A DNA stretch of 64,000 nucleotides, from positions 15,410,501 to 15,474,500 of the forward strand of contig NC_079373.1 in the NCBI RefSeq assembly GCF_021018895.1, written 5' to 3'. A model generated the notes under the pieces. The model was not told the origin of the DNA. It saw nothing but the letters and a program-made list of their open reading frames with translations, and ran no database searches. Shown here one piece after another: positions 47,001 through 59,615 of the stretch. The DNA is from Seriola aureovittata (taxonomy: Eukaryota; Chordata; Actinopteri; Carangiformes; Carangidae). A program made the position numbers and the translations under genes. Each line of letters begins with the position of its first letter. Position 1 is the stretch's first letter.

Positions 47001-50000
47001 AAGAGAGAGAGGAGGAGGAACACAACAAATGCTGTGAACTGTTCCTCGTAGCTTCTCTTGTCTGCCTCTAGAGGGAGATAAAGACCATTAAATCAGATCC
47101 AAATTAAACCCATAGGGATAGAGTGAATTATTTGTTTGTGCTTTTAATGATGTTCTGAGGATTTTGCAATGCTTATTGGATTCCTGGAGGTTGGAGGTTG
47201 GAGTGCAGTGTGTCTGTGTAGTCTGTCTTGACATTTATTGAGGTGAAGTGAGCACAGTTGCTTAGTTAAAATGTGAAACCCCTGGAGTTAAGAGCAGGCC
47301 AGGGAGCAGGAAGGTCAACAGTGATGCTCCTTCTCAGCATGTTACTGCAAATGGCATCTCCCCATGAGTCTGTTCACATTTTTTAATCACACAGGGTAAA
47401 GCCAGTTCTTGATTGTAACTGTTAAGCGTTTGTTTTGGGCTTTTTTTTTTTTGTTCTAGTTCTAATCCCCTCTGTAATGCATAATATATTACCCAGCAGA
47501 CACACCCCAGGCAGCAGCCTGTAATGCCTCATAACCACATCACATCTGAGCATGTGCACCATTTGTTTTTTTACTAGCCCTTATTTCATAATTATTCAAG
47601 TAAAATGCAAATGAAGTAAATCTGTGTTAACAGATCACCTATAGCTCTAAATCTCACCAGTAACCCACATAAATCCAAGCGTTCATGTTAGATTTCGCTC
47701 CCTTCACTTTTCTATGGCTTTTCTTGTGAGGGATTGAATGTGGATGCTCTTTCAAGGTACAAGTCACATGGATAATATGTCCAGCTGAAAATCATAGAGC
47801 GTTGACCACTGAACAGGTTTATTTGAAGCCATCAGGGGTGATGTTGACACATATAGAGTGATCGCAGTAGCAGCTGATGAGGAAGGAGAGAACATTTTTA
47901 TCCTCCAGCTTATCATCCTTTTATCAGCCCAGGCCAGGCTCGAAACCTCCAAACATCTGCTTTTCCAACCTCTAAGCAGCTGCTGGTGAAATTTAAAAAC
48001 TTGAAAAAAAAAAAGCTTTACTGTTTTACCACCGACACTAGTCGTTTGTCCATATGGGATATAATATGAACTATAAAGGGGGAAAGACAAACTCATATTG
48101 ATCCGAATTTCTCAAATCCCTTATTACCTGTACTGTTTCATCTCAAAACAATTGTATCATGATGGGTGACTATCGCATCAACAGTCTTACCTCCAAAGTA
48201 GTAGTTTGAATTTAAAGCTTTTTCTTTGCTGTAGACAGAAAATGTACATATTATTCAAGGTCTTGAAGTTGTCTGTTTCTTTATGCTCCTGCTGTTTGAT
48301 ATCTATATGTTTCCATCTCATATTGTATTGTCATTTATTTACGCCATCTCTTCTGCTACTCTTCAATTAAAATAAATAAATCAACAGCAACAATATTTAT
48401 ATATAACTCTAACAGACATTTAGATGATTTCATCGCACATGTATTTTAATGTTGGATCAGTGTTTATCCACACAGTTTTAAAATATTCCTGCATCACATT
48501 TGGTAATTCTATATGTTTCCATCTCATATTGTATATATTGTATATTCCTTCTGATGTCCTGCTGTTTGACTATCAGTGAAAACCAGTTAATACCGTTTAC
48601 CTTCAATGCAATTCTATTTCCAGCTTTGAATTGTGTCACTTTCTTTTTATTTATCACATCCAGAAACAGAAGAGCAATTTCACTCCAAGAAATCCTATTA
48701 GTATCTTCATGGCATATTAATGGATAGATGGATGTTATGGATGTTAGTGCTACGGACTCTTGGACAAGAATTCAATTATAGTCAGATCAAGAACAACAAA
48801 GAGATGAATTTGATAAATCAAAAATGTGTTTTTCTGTATTAATATTCCAGTAAGTGATGGGAATCCAGATCTTATCAATATGGAGATAGAAAACTGAGAA
48901 CAGTGTTTCCATTATCTATTTTATAATTGTATCTGCCTTGCATGCATTTTTACATTATTCATGATGAAGATGAAGATCAACTTTTGGTAAACAATATGCT
49001 AATTGATTTTTCATCCACTATATTGCATTTATAATGTCAAATCCTCATCCACTTTGTCAGTCTTTATTTGAGCTGAGAGGAAATACTGTGGCTGCATGTT
49101 TTGTTGGAGGATTAACAGTAGAGGGCAGTGTGTGAATGTGGGTGGGCGATATGTAACAGGACTAGTCCATGCAATAGCCAGTGCTTTGCCATGCTTTGGG
49201 CATGTGTGTGAGTGTGCAGCATGTGTCGGAAATATAGAAATAGGTCAGATTTCTGTGGTTGTTTGTGCTTGCAAACAAAATCAGTATGCTATACATGCAC
49301 AGCCGGAGCTCTGTGACTGGAAATAGGCTTTTTCGAGAACCATTACATTGTATGAGAAGGGACACATGATGGTAGATGATGAATGTGGATTAGGGATGCA
49401 AAGATTGTTGTTACCGCCATAAAGACACAGAAAACAGTAATTTAGCCACGGCCAACCCTCAACCACACTGTCACTCTCTATGTGCCTCTCTCTCTCTCTC
49501 TCTCTGTCTCTCTCTGCAAGGCTCGCTGTGCTGTCTGCAGAGAATGCTGGTTGCCCCTGACAACAGTTGCTAGGAGACCATTCTGGAGTGACTTCATAGC
49601 ATTGTGCACGCTTATGCCATGGCTCACGATGAATAAAACCAATCCACATTTCCTTCTCGCAAAAATGTGCATTTAAATAAGGGTGAAATACTTTAGAGCC
49701 CAGATAATCAATACATCAATGCACACATACAGTATAGGTAGTGGGTAGAAAGCATCAGTGCTGATTTGTGCATGCAGGTATATCTAAGAGAGGCTTCTAA
49801 GCTGAGATGAGGTGTGTTCTTGTGGAAGTGTGAATGCATGTCATGCTGATGATTATGTTTTTGTTGAATCTGGCTAAAACAAGTCATTTCTAATCAGTGG
49901 GACCACAAAGGTTGTTTCTTTGGCGCATGAAAGTTATGGAAATGAGATTGATTAAATACTCTCTCTCTCTCTCTCTCGATCCCTCATGTCCTTCTACTAC

Positions 50001-50221
50001 AAAACCCTGCTCACATTACCCTCTCCCATCCATCTTTCTCCCTCTCTAATTCTCTGTCTCTCTGCAGTAGTGAGATAAGATGTTCCACCCTCTGAGCTGT
50101 GGTGAGGTGTGAGAGAAGAGGGGCTTTCCCTCTCTCCCTGTAACTACCTCCAGGACTGCAGGCCAATGAGGGCAGCCACACATAGCAAATATATGTCTCT
50201 GTGCATATTGGTGAAGGACAT

Positions 50222-50226
<5 letters not shown>

Positions 50227-50261
<35 letters not shown>
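50227..50261. repeat. (GT)n microsatellite
   Basis: About 17 GT units. Confidence 0.96.
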
Positions 50262-50262
<1 letters not shown>

Positions 50263-53200
50263 ATCATTGTGCATGTGCAGCATGTTTCCCAGGATTGCTG
50301 TTTAATGAACTTTAGATTGGATGTCAGACAAATTCCCTCTGGCAACAATCAGCCTGGCTCTCTCAAACATGGCCGGGACCCTTGGCTCTGGGAATGGGCT
50401 AAAGTAGTTTCATACTAACAATTTATCATAGTAAATCTCACCCTTGGCTGTGAGTCTGACACCAAACAGCAGTAACCAATTGCACTAAAAAATCTTGTTG
50501 AAAGCTCTTAGAGCAAGCACAAACCTCTCTCAGTCTCCAGTATGTATTGAAGTACAGTATGGGTGTGAGTTGCTAAGATAACATTCTGTTACTGCTTGAG
50601 TAATTCCTGGATTAACCCATCTACTGTATGGCAGCTTACCTCAAGTCTCCACAAGGAATGAGGATTTTAAATATTTAATGATGATAATGTGGTTAATTGA
50701 TTTGGACAGTAATTAACACTCTTCTTGGCTTACTACTTCAATCCCACAGATTCATACCATTCAGCTCTGTCAATATTAATGTAGCAGATTTCTCTTTTGC
50801 CTCTGTAAATGGCTTAATCTGGATGTAGTAAAAAAAAAAAGTGGTAGATTATTGGTTAATACTGACACTGTGAAACAAAACCAACCAATGGATTATTTTT
50901 CTATTTCAGACAGTGGACGCCTCCAACTGAAATTTCCACCCAAACATGTAAAACCTGCAACAGCAGGTTCCAGTCTATCTGTTTTTCCATCAGACCACCC
51001 TCAGTATCGACAGGGATTGTTAACAGGCACACATCTTGTATCTCCAACTCCCTCCTGAGTCGATGCTATTGGTCTGTGTAGAGAAGAAGTCCCAGTCCGG
51101 TGTATGAGAGTCAGCCGCAGTTCCCTCTCTTGTGGCATTGATTTAGCTGTAATGCTGTGACAGGGTCACACACTGACTTATGGGTCTCTCTGTTCACAGC
51201 CAAACGCCTGGACGCACATAGTGTATAACGATGAATATGACTTCTCTGTTTTTCTTTTTGTTCCTCTCTCTCTGTGTCTTTCTCTCTGTTATTTTGACTG
51301 GGCTTTCAACCTGTTCTTGTTCAATTTGGTCACCTGGTTGCTGGACCAGGTAGGTTCTGACACAATCTTGTTTTAAGCCACACACATGTGAGTGGGTATT
51401 CCCTGGATGAAATTCCACTATTAAATATCAAAAGCGAACTATATAAACTAACTTGAAAAATGGTGTGTGGCTAAATAAACAGAAAAGAATTGGAACAGCC
51501 ATAGAGGCAGATGGGACAACTGATTAAAAGACAAAAGACATCCAGTTGAAGCATGGACTTGGAGCAGCTCTAGAAGAGAACAGAACCTCTGATGCTCATT
51601 TTCTTGTTGTGATGTGGTTTAATTGATAATCATTGCAATTAATTCCTTTGTTTCCCCCATGAAGTTACAGTCTGTCTAGCAGCAGCTAATTACCTCAGCC
51701 CATTGGACGTCTGCTTTTTGCAGTGTAATTGCAGCTCTCAAAAGAAACACAAACAGCCAGAGAAAATTACACACCACTTTCACATTTGTCCATTTTCTTA
51801 TATATATGTGCTCAGTGCAAACTCTGTTTATACAGTAGCATTTTACATTTTCATCTGGCTACATGATCCACAAAGGACTGTCTAGCAAGAAATGAATCCT
51901 GCCGAATATCAAAATCAAAAAAGACTATAAATCAAACACACTCTGACCAACGTGTGTCAGCTTACATCTGTGTGATGTAAAAAGTCACAAGGGATTCATT
52001 TTGGGGTCCAGCTGAGAGTGAGGAGGAGGTGAGGGAAATGTGAGAAGGGGGATGGGGAGACAGAGGGGGTGGGGATGGGTTTAAGGGCAATGTGCAGTAT
52101 ATTGCAGTGTGCACTGCACTGTGCAGTATTGTCCCGTGATTGTAATGGTTATCACCCCCTCTATCCCATCCACCCATTCTCTCCTTTATGTATGGCTATG
52201 TGCAGGTTTAATAGTGACTGGGAAGGGTTGGGGGCAGGGACGAGGTGTGTGTGTGTGTGTGTGTTGGATTCGCTGACAGGTTAACATTCACTGTCAGCAG
52301 TAATGTGTGATGGTGAAATACGGGGCTGTATGTTACTGTGTGTACACATGCACATCACGCCTAGTGAAAAAAAAGGCACATTTTCAACCTCGCTTCTCCC
52401 TGAAATAATATCTTCACTGGCAAATATACAAAATATACATCCTTCCCATAAACACAGTGTAGGCCAAGCTCAAGTAGCAATATATATTCAGCCAGCATTA
52501 GAAAAAGAGAGAGTAACCAAATACAAAATGGATAAAACGTGGCGTTGTTTAACAAAAAATGAACAAAGACATTCTGGGAGTTGTGAGAGGTAAAAGGTGC
52601 TCTAGGTTTATTTATAAAGTGTACATTTAGGAGACTACACTGGGTCTACCACTGCTCCGAGGTCAGAGGTCAGCTGAATAATGAGATTTGAGCTCTTCCC
52701 ACTGCCTCCCTATAGACACCTCTGCAGCACTTATCCAATTTTTACATCGTCAATAACTGTGTGTGAGAGAATTAGGGGTTGATATAGTGTGTGTCTGTGT
52801 GTGTGTTTATTCATCTATGTCTTTTTTGTGTCCTTGATGTTCGTGTGTGTGTGAGTGTGAGCGTGTGAGCGTGAGCTGTGATATGATCATATGGTCTGAT
52901 GGCAGTGTTCTGTGTGAAGACGTAAATTGTCTGGTGTGAAGTGGACCATGGAATGTTCTCCTATGGGAAATCTCCTGTTTAAATATGCTTTATAAATGAA
53001 ATACATGACTATGAACCCTGTTCACGGAGGTTCATTAATTAGATTTTAATTAGCTCCGAGATAATGAGTATTGTTAGTTTCACCTTCTAGGCCCCTGAGC
53101 AGTGTTTCAGTTTATAGCGTACATTCATGTTTGTCATCATGTGATCCTGTGTGTGTCTGATTAAAATTAAGGTGCAAAGTCTTCATGTCTGATACAACAT

Positions 53201-54050
53201 CAATGTTTGCATTTAAAAAAAACTCAACTTGACACTAATATTAACACAAACACACATATGTAAGGCCACAGTGGCTGTACCACCTGCAGTCTGAATGTTA
53301 TTGATCTGGTCCACACATTGTTGTGCTAAGATGTCTGTGTTGTCCAGGCCAGCCTGCGATCAATGCTGTTATGCGACAGCAGGTTCCAGTGTATCTGCTT
53401 TTTCATCGGTGCGATGGTGAAGTGACAGTGTAACACCCGCCCTACATTTTCAGCTTGTCAGCACAAATCAATTGGCAGGCCACTGACCACCAGCTGTGGG
53501 GATACAAATGTATGTTAACACACACATGCACACTTTAACAACAGATCATCATCAGACCCATCCATGTTTCCTATGTCAAACAGAAAACTGATGTTTTTTC
53601 CAATCAACTCACGTGGTCTAATTAAGTGTAATGTATGGATTCATTTTATTTATTGCAGCTTGACTGCACAGTGATGGCCCAATGACCAGTGGACCATGCA
53701 TCTGTCATACCACTATTATTAACTTGACTGTGGGAAATGTTCTGTTTTTGTTGGTTCAACTTTCAGATGATCATATTTTGTCATGATATGTATATTTTAT
53801 TAGTAATTTGTGAATTCACATTTTAGGGTCATTACTGTTGGTAACTGTGTGTATATGATAAACGTATGTAAGGGTCTGTGGTACATGGCATAGTCTGTTG
53901 TATTGTGCATAAAAGCTAATGAGGGGTCCTCATCGGTAATGTCCATTGTGGTTAATTTGGTTAATGAAATACTTTTTTTGTCTTATCTGGGTCAATACAA
54001 AGAAGCCAGGCTAAAAATAATTGAGAGACAGAAAGGAAGACAGACAGAAG

Positions 54051-54093
<43 letters not shown>
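54051..54093. repeat. (GA)n microsatellite
   Basis: About 20 GA units with one AA interruption. Confidence 0.96.
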
Positions 54094-54095
<2 letters not shown>

Positions 54096-54714
54096 CTTCA
54101 CTTGGTTTCATGTAGTCCAGGCAGTGAAGCTTGTAGCAGTCATAAGACATGAACCACTAGCGTCTTTACATCCAACCCCATCCAAATTTTCTTTATTTAT
54201 TTCAAATTTTTGTAATGGTCTCACTGCTTCTCTGTGCTCCTTTTGTTGCCATGACAACGGCAAGATGCAGCTCGGAGCATAGGTGATGATTTGTCTGTGA
54301 TTTTGTCCACTTATAAGGAAGAAAATTAACACACACTTAATACACACAGACACACACACAAAGATGCATATCCACTGGCAAGAACAAACCAGGAACCTGC
54401 CGCAGTCTACAACATGCCAGATAACCTGTCACATGTTATGAATACTTACAGTAGGTAATTGTGCAGCTGCAGCCATGTGAGCGTGGGTATCAGTGTGGAA
54501 AGGAGGGACAAGGTTTGCATGAGTGTGTGTTTTTGTGTATTTGTGTGTTTGAGAGGGTGACTCATGCCTTGTCTATTAAGAGAATAGAGGGTGATCAGGT
54601 TGCTAGGCGATTAAGAGCCACTATTGTCTGGAGGGACAATAGTGGCCCCAAGAGTGCCCTCTCTTCTCTATCTCTCTCTTTCGCTTTTCTGTCTCTGTCT
54701 CTTTCACACGCACA

Positions 54715-54748
<34 letters not shown>
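54715..54748. repeat. (CA)n microsatellite
   Basis: About 15 CA units. Confidence 0.96.
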
Positions 54749-54750
<2 letters not shown>

Positions 54751-54990
54751 AATGTACATTTTGCCTGACCCCCCAGCTTGGGGCATGGGCGGGAACAAGG
54801 AACTGACAGTGAGGAGGAGGACTGAAAAAGAAGCATTATGGGAAGCTGAGAGGATGAGAAGGGACAGAAGGAGAGAGAGGAGGAGGAGAGAGAGAGAGGA
54901 GAGTGCGAGCAGAGGGAGAGCACTAGCAGGAGAGCCATACCAAGGAAAAAAAGACCTGCAATCATTTGCCACATTGAAGGGAACAAATGT

Positions 54991-55281
54991 AGCTGGAGGC
55001 AGTGAGGGAGAGTGAAAGGGAAGGGGATAGGCAGAGAGAGAGAGGGGGCGATAGGACGAGAGAAGCCAAGGAGAGAGATATATAGAGAGAGAGAGACCTT
55101 CCATGGACACTGCACATTAAAACCACAGTGCTTTGTAGAGGAAGATCACACACCAACTGACAGGTCGGCGGAAGGAGAAGAAGCACTGGAAGTTTGGCAC
55201 TGCCCTCACTCCTCCTGCTTCCTACTGTGTGTGTGTGTGTGTGTGTGCACGTGCTTATTTGCCTTTGTGTGTGTGTCACAG

Positions 55282-55355
<74 letters not shown>

Positions 55356-55558
55356 TCTGTGTGCCTGTCAGTTCGACAGTCTCTCTGGGTGGGTAGGGAG
55401 CTGCGTTGTAGAGATGTTCGCTCTGAGGATGAGACAGCGTTTCTAACAGGATCTATTTGCGGACTGGGATAATACACTGACACAGCTGAGGGGACCCAAG
55501 CCCACCGGAACCAACCGAATCAGCCATGGAGGGACTGCTGTCTCCAATGAGGACGCGG
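54991..55558 (+). other. Candidate first exon B of an unidentified gene (CDS 55526-55558)
   Basis: A purine-rich leader rich in GAGA is interrupted by (TG)n and (CA)n arrays at 55224-55247 and 55282-55352. It runs to ATG 55526 in a near-perfect Kozak context (cagccATGG). Eleven codons (MEGLLSPMRTR) end at a donor, CGG|gtaggt, in phase 0, the same phase as candidate exon A at 37665-37709. I did not recognise the peptide. The leader limits are uncertain, and the microsatellites inside it suggest the true 5' end may lie downstream of 55352. Confidence 0.4.
55282..55352. repeat. (CA)n microsatellite
   Basis: About 35 CA units, preceded at 55224-55247 by a short (TG)n run. Inverted (TG)n and (CA)n arms 35 bases apart could pair in RNA. 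Confidence 0.97.
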
Positions 55559-57127
55559 GTAGGTTACCATGGGGATTGCAGAGCATCCTAACTACAGTGT
55601 TCTCCACAGGAATCCAACACCAGAATGGCATATTGGGAGATAAGCATGTCTTGCAAGCTGGTGGACTGTTGAAACGAATCAGTCTGTGCCGCAGTCGCCA
55701 CGGTGATACTAGAACTCGAGCTGAGAAGTTTTCGAGCTGACGGCGTTGCTAGGGGCGATGGGCAGAATGCTGGGAGAGAGTATGAGACACAAGAGGTCTC
55801 AGATAGTGTAGAAAAATGTTAAAGCTGTGCAGAAAATGGAAATAGAGTTACAGTTTGCATGCAGTGTGTGTGTGCTTGTGTGTATGTGTATGTATATGTA
55901 TGTGTGTGTGTGTCTTTGCACAGAGGGGTTGCTTTGAAAGAATGACTCAGTGTTTCAGAGTGGTGCCTATCTCCCTTCAGTACAAACCACTGGCCTTTTG
56001 ATTTAGGATAAAGAAAGAAGGAGCGGAGAAAGAGGTGCAAGGGAGAAACTGGCTTCAGTTTGTGCAGTGAATTGGGCGAATGTCTGAAAGTGGCAATTCA
56101 CTATTGTTCTTGTTACACACGATCTTCTGTTATATACCCATGTCCGTCTAAGATGAGGGCCTTTAGGTTGGTGTCTCAAAGTGCAAAGTGATCTGTGGTC
56201 AGCGCCCGTCTAACAGTGGTTGTCTATGTCTGTACCACACAGAAAGGATAATAAAAGAAGACAATTATATGTTTGTGTGCTTGTGTTAGTGAATGTGTGC
56301 TGCTGTCAGAATACTGTAGGTTATATGCCTGTATCCATGTGACTGCATGTGACATCCAGCACAACTGTGTGGACAGTAATGGACTCTGAGAGGTGTCTCC
56401 CTCCTGTCTGAGATTGTAGAGGAAAACCTGTTTTATGTTTGAGATGTACCAAAGTCAGAGTTATAGTGTGTATCATGCATAGGAGTGGGAGAGTTAGCTG
56501 GACAAGGTAAGGCACATTAATATAGAAGCTGTAATGGTGTTATTAATATTCATAAAGGAAAGGTTACATTTTTTGGAAGTAGAAGAGAGTGATTTTGTGA
56601 TTGTTGTGTATAATTACAATCATATTCAGACATTACTGTCAGGTCGACTGTGAATTATAGCCCCAATTTGGGATCACCTTAACACCCTACAATAATATTC
56701 TTTTGCCATTTCTTTAGTCTCTGCTCCTTCTCATTTCTTTTCTCCTTTCCTGTTCTTTCCCCAAGAGGACAGCTATGATTTAGCAACCTAGCTCTCTCTT
56801 ATACATCCCTCCCTTCCCCCTCCTTGTTTTATTGCCACTGGTACAGATCTATACAACCAAAAATAAATTCTGGATGCCTCCTCCACCAGCTACATGTGTG
56901 GAAATTAGCTTGTACTTTGAAAGTCTGATTGATCATATTCCAACACAAAGGATAAGCTCAGAACTATATATTACTCCCACACAAGCTTCCACTTGTGAGG
57001 GTGTTGAAAGGGTTAATCCACTGGGATGACCTGATGGTGTTGTCACACATGAGTACACCCCTCTGCTCACCTCTTCTCCCTCACCTCTGTAATATGCTCT
57101 TCTTCTGCTCTTCATATCACTGTAGCA

Positions 57128-57150
57128 CCCCCCCCCCTTTTTTTTTTTTT
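57128..57150. repeat. Adjacent poly(C) and poly(T) runs
   Basis: About 10 C followed by 13 T. Confidence 0.9.
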
Positions 57151-59033
57151 ACTTTTCCCCTTGTGTATGTGCCACACACTTTTTGCTTTAAAGCCAAGAG
57201 TGTGTATATCTTGTTCTCGCTTCTCCGTCCTGTTTGTCTGCCCACCTGCCCATCTGTCCGTCTGTCTGGCCCTCGCTGTTTCTTTGGCAGTTAGCATGAG
57301 CGCTGTAATTGGTATTTGCAGATCAGCCCATGATCTAATCCAAAGAGGAGTGTTAGCGGGCTGTTTGGAGATAGACTTGGCTTCAAAGATATGGAATCAA
57401 GCCTGCTATATCTGTGCTGTCTACCACCCTGGCCAGATTTGCCCAAGAGCTGTGGGAATCATTCTCAGTGACTAAATGACTTTTGCATTTATCTTCATCA
57501 GCCACATTGAGCTTCACATGCCCCACAGTCGATCTGTGTGTGTCTCAGTTTTGGCATCAAAGTCACTTTAGTAGATTTATGTGAATGAATCACAGCATGA
57601 TGAGCCAGCTCAGGAGTCTTTCAAAGTTTACACTGCATAATCTCGCTTTAATGCGCTATTTCTCACCCCCGGAGATAAAAGGAGGAATCTAGTGCAAACA
57701 GCAACTTTTGATATGTGATTTTCTTTTTTTTTCATCCAATCTTTCAGTTCAGTTGTAAACAGCATCAGAGATGAGAAATGTAAGGAGGGAAACAAACCCC
57801 TGACAAATGTTAGTGCTTTCACAGTGGAAGCAGAGCCATTTCTTCTTTCAGTGGAGTAGAGGCGTGTATACTCACAGCCAAAGAGCATCCGTAGTAAATC
57901 TGAGCGATATTACTTCAAAGTCTTTCCATACAAAAGTGTTGGCAGCATCCTATTGATAGTTTTTATTGGTGCTATTTCTTTTTCTTGCTCATATTAAACC
58001 AACCACCCAATTCAATACCTTTCAAAAGACAAAAAAAGAGGAAGAAGTAAAAAAAAAAAAATCAATTTCATCTTGTCTTTGTAAGATGGCATGACTCTGG
58101 GTCCTGCTTCAGGGTGACACAAAAGGTGACCCAAGATAACAGACATGGAAGAGCAAAAGCCTGTAAAAGCTGCACCATTCCTAATCCTCAGCTCACTAAA
58201 TAGGAAAATTGTGCTGAGATGTCTGTATAGGTTATCTCGTGGACTTGAGGAGAGCTGTACTCGTATCTCTTCTGCCTCACTCCATCACATTTTAAATTTT
58301 TTTTTATTCCCACTGCGCTCTGTATCACTCTTCCTATCTGTTTCTTTATTTAGGATGACAGTAATGGGCAGTGAAGCAGGAAAATGAAATAAAACAAGCA
58401 TCAGTGAGCTGTGTGTCTGTGTTGCCTTTGTGTAGTTACATACAGTGGAAAAGCAGGTCAACACAAACACACAGTGCATGCAGAATATACTGGGCAAAGT
58501 AATCCTGTGGGAATCTGAGAGAAGTGGCCAATTTGTTATATTCAGTCTCCATAAACTTTGCGTAAGTGTATTCCTCATTATTGTATAGTCTTCTCTTTAG
58601 CAAAGATGAGAGGGCAACAGCAGATCCAGGCAGGCACGTATGAACAGAAAGACGCACAGAGTTTCCTGTTGATATCCCCATTTGTGCGTAATATATGCAT
58701 ATAGGTCAGTAGAACAAGGAGCTCCAGATTCACAGAAATCTTCCTCTTGAGGATGTGTGCCGTTGTATGGCACATCTTTTACACACATCATTTAGTGTGT
58801 GTGTGTGAGTGTATCAGCTCTCCCATCAACTCCTCTTGTGTTTTACTGGATCAATAGGGAGTAGTTATAATGAGATTAACTCTGTCAATGCTCTATCAGT
58901 CTGATCACAGAGTCCCCTCCTCTCGTCCTTTCTCACCCCTGTCATTTATCTGCTGGCTCGTGTTCTCTTTCGGCACAGAGTCACTGCCTGTCTCGTCTCA
59001 AGGCTCTTTCCTCCTCAGGTCATGTTTGTGCAC

Positions 59034-59035
59034 AT

Positions 59036-59113
<78 letters not shown>
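59034..59113. repeat. (TG)n microsatellite
   Basis: About 38 TG units. Confidence 0.98.
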
Positions 59114-59115
<2 letters not shown>

Positions 59116-59233
59116 ATGTCCAGCTGCCCATGACAGATGGAGCCATTACAGAAATGGCTAAGGGCTTGGACATACATGCACACTCGCCCACAAGCACATA
59201 TTTATTACATTAAGAAATGGCGAGTTTAAATGA

Positions 59234-59247
59234 CACACACACGTACA

Positions 59248-59280
<33 letters not shown>
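59234..59280. repeat. (CA)n microsatellite
   Basis: Interrupted CA array. Together with the (TG)n array 120 bases to the left it forms complementary arms. Confidence 0.95.
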
Positions 59281-59285
<5 letters not shown>

Positions 59286-59516
59286 CACCTTTTTCTCCTC
59301 TGTGCTGTTACATTGGCTCTGTTGTATTGCATCTGTATATGAAAAGCATCACAAACACCACAACTTCACAGCAGCTTGACTCATCGTTCTCCCTCCCACA
59401 ATATCCCTACTAGCCTTGGGTACCACATGTTTCATTTGCCCACACCACCAACCCCCACCCCCACCGCAACCCCAACCCCTCTCCTCGTTCTTTTCCCCCA
59501 CCATCCATCCATCCAC

Positions 59517-59615
59517 CTGGTTCATTAGCGGGCAGACGGCTGTCAGGATGGTTAAGGTCAGGGTGGCACAGAGGAGAGGGCAAAGCAGCCAAAAGGGAAG
59601 TGACCGGACCCACAT
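59517..59615 (-). other. Candidate signal-peptide exon (33 codons), gene unknown
   Basis: On the - strand an ATG at 59615, about 20 bases after an acceptor-like TTTTCATCCAAGCAG, opens 33 codons. They begin MWVRSLPFWLLCPLLC and continue hydrophobic, then end at CAG|gtggat in phase 0. The composition is that of a secretory signal peptide, and local CpG content is higher than in the flanks. The donor is weak and no downstream exon was recognised, so this may be chance. Confidence 0.25.

Larger units (their letters stand above)
37710..54990. other. Long noncoding stretch, probably intronic
   Basis: About 17 kb without any exon I can support on either strand. It holds many (TG)n/(CA)n arrays, a 32-base near-repeat (50960-50991 and 53376-53407), a 27-base perfect repeat (48303-48329 and 48508-48534) and TAATTA-rich segments around 50.6-53.1 kb that resemble enhancers. 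The many short frames have repeat-derived or random composition. Confidence 0.5.
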
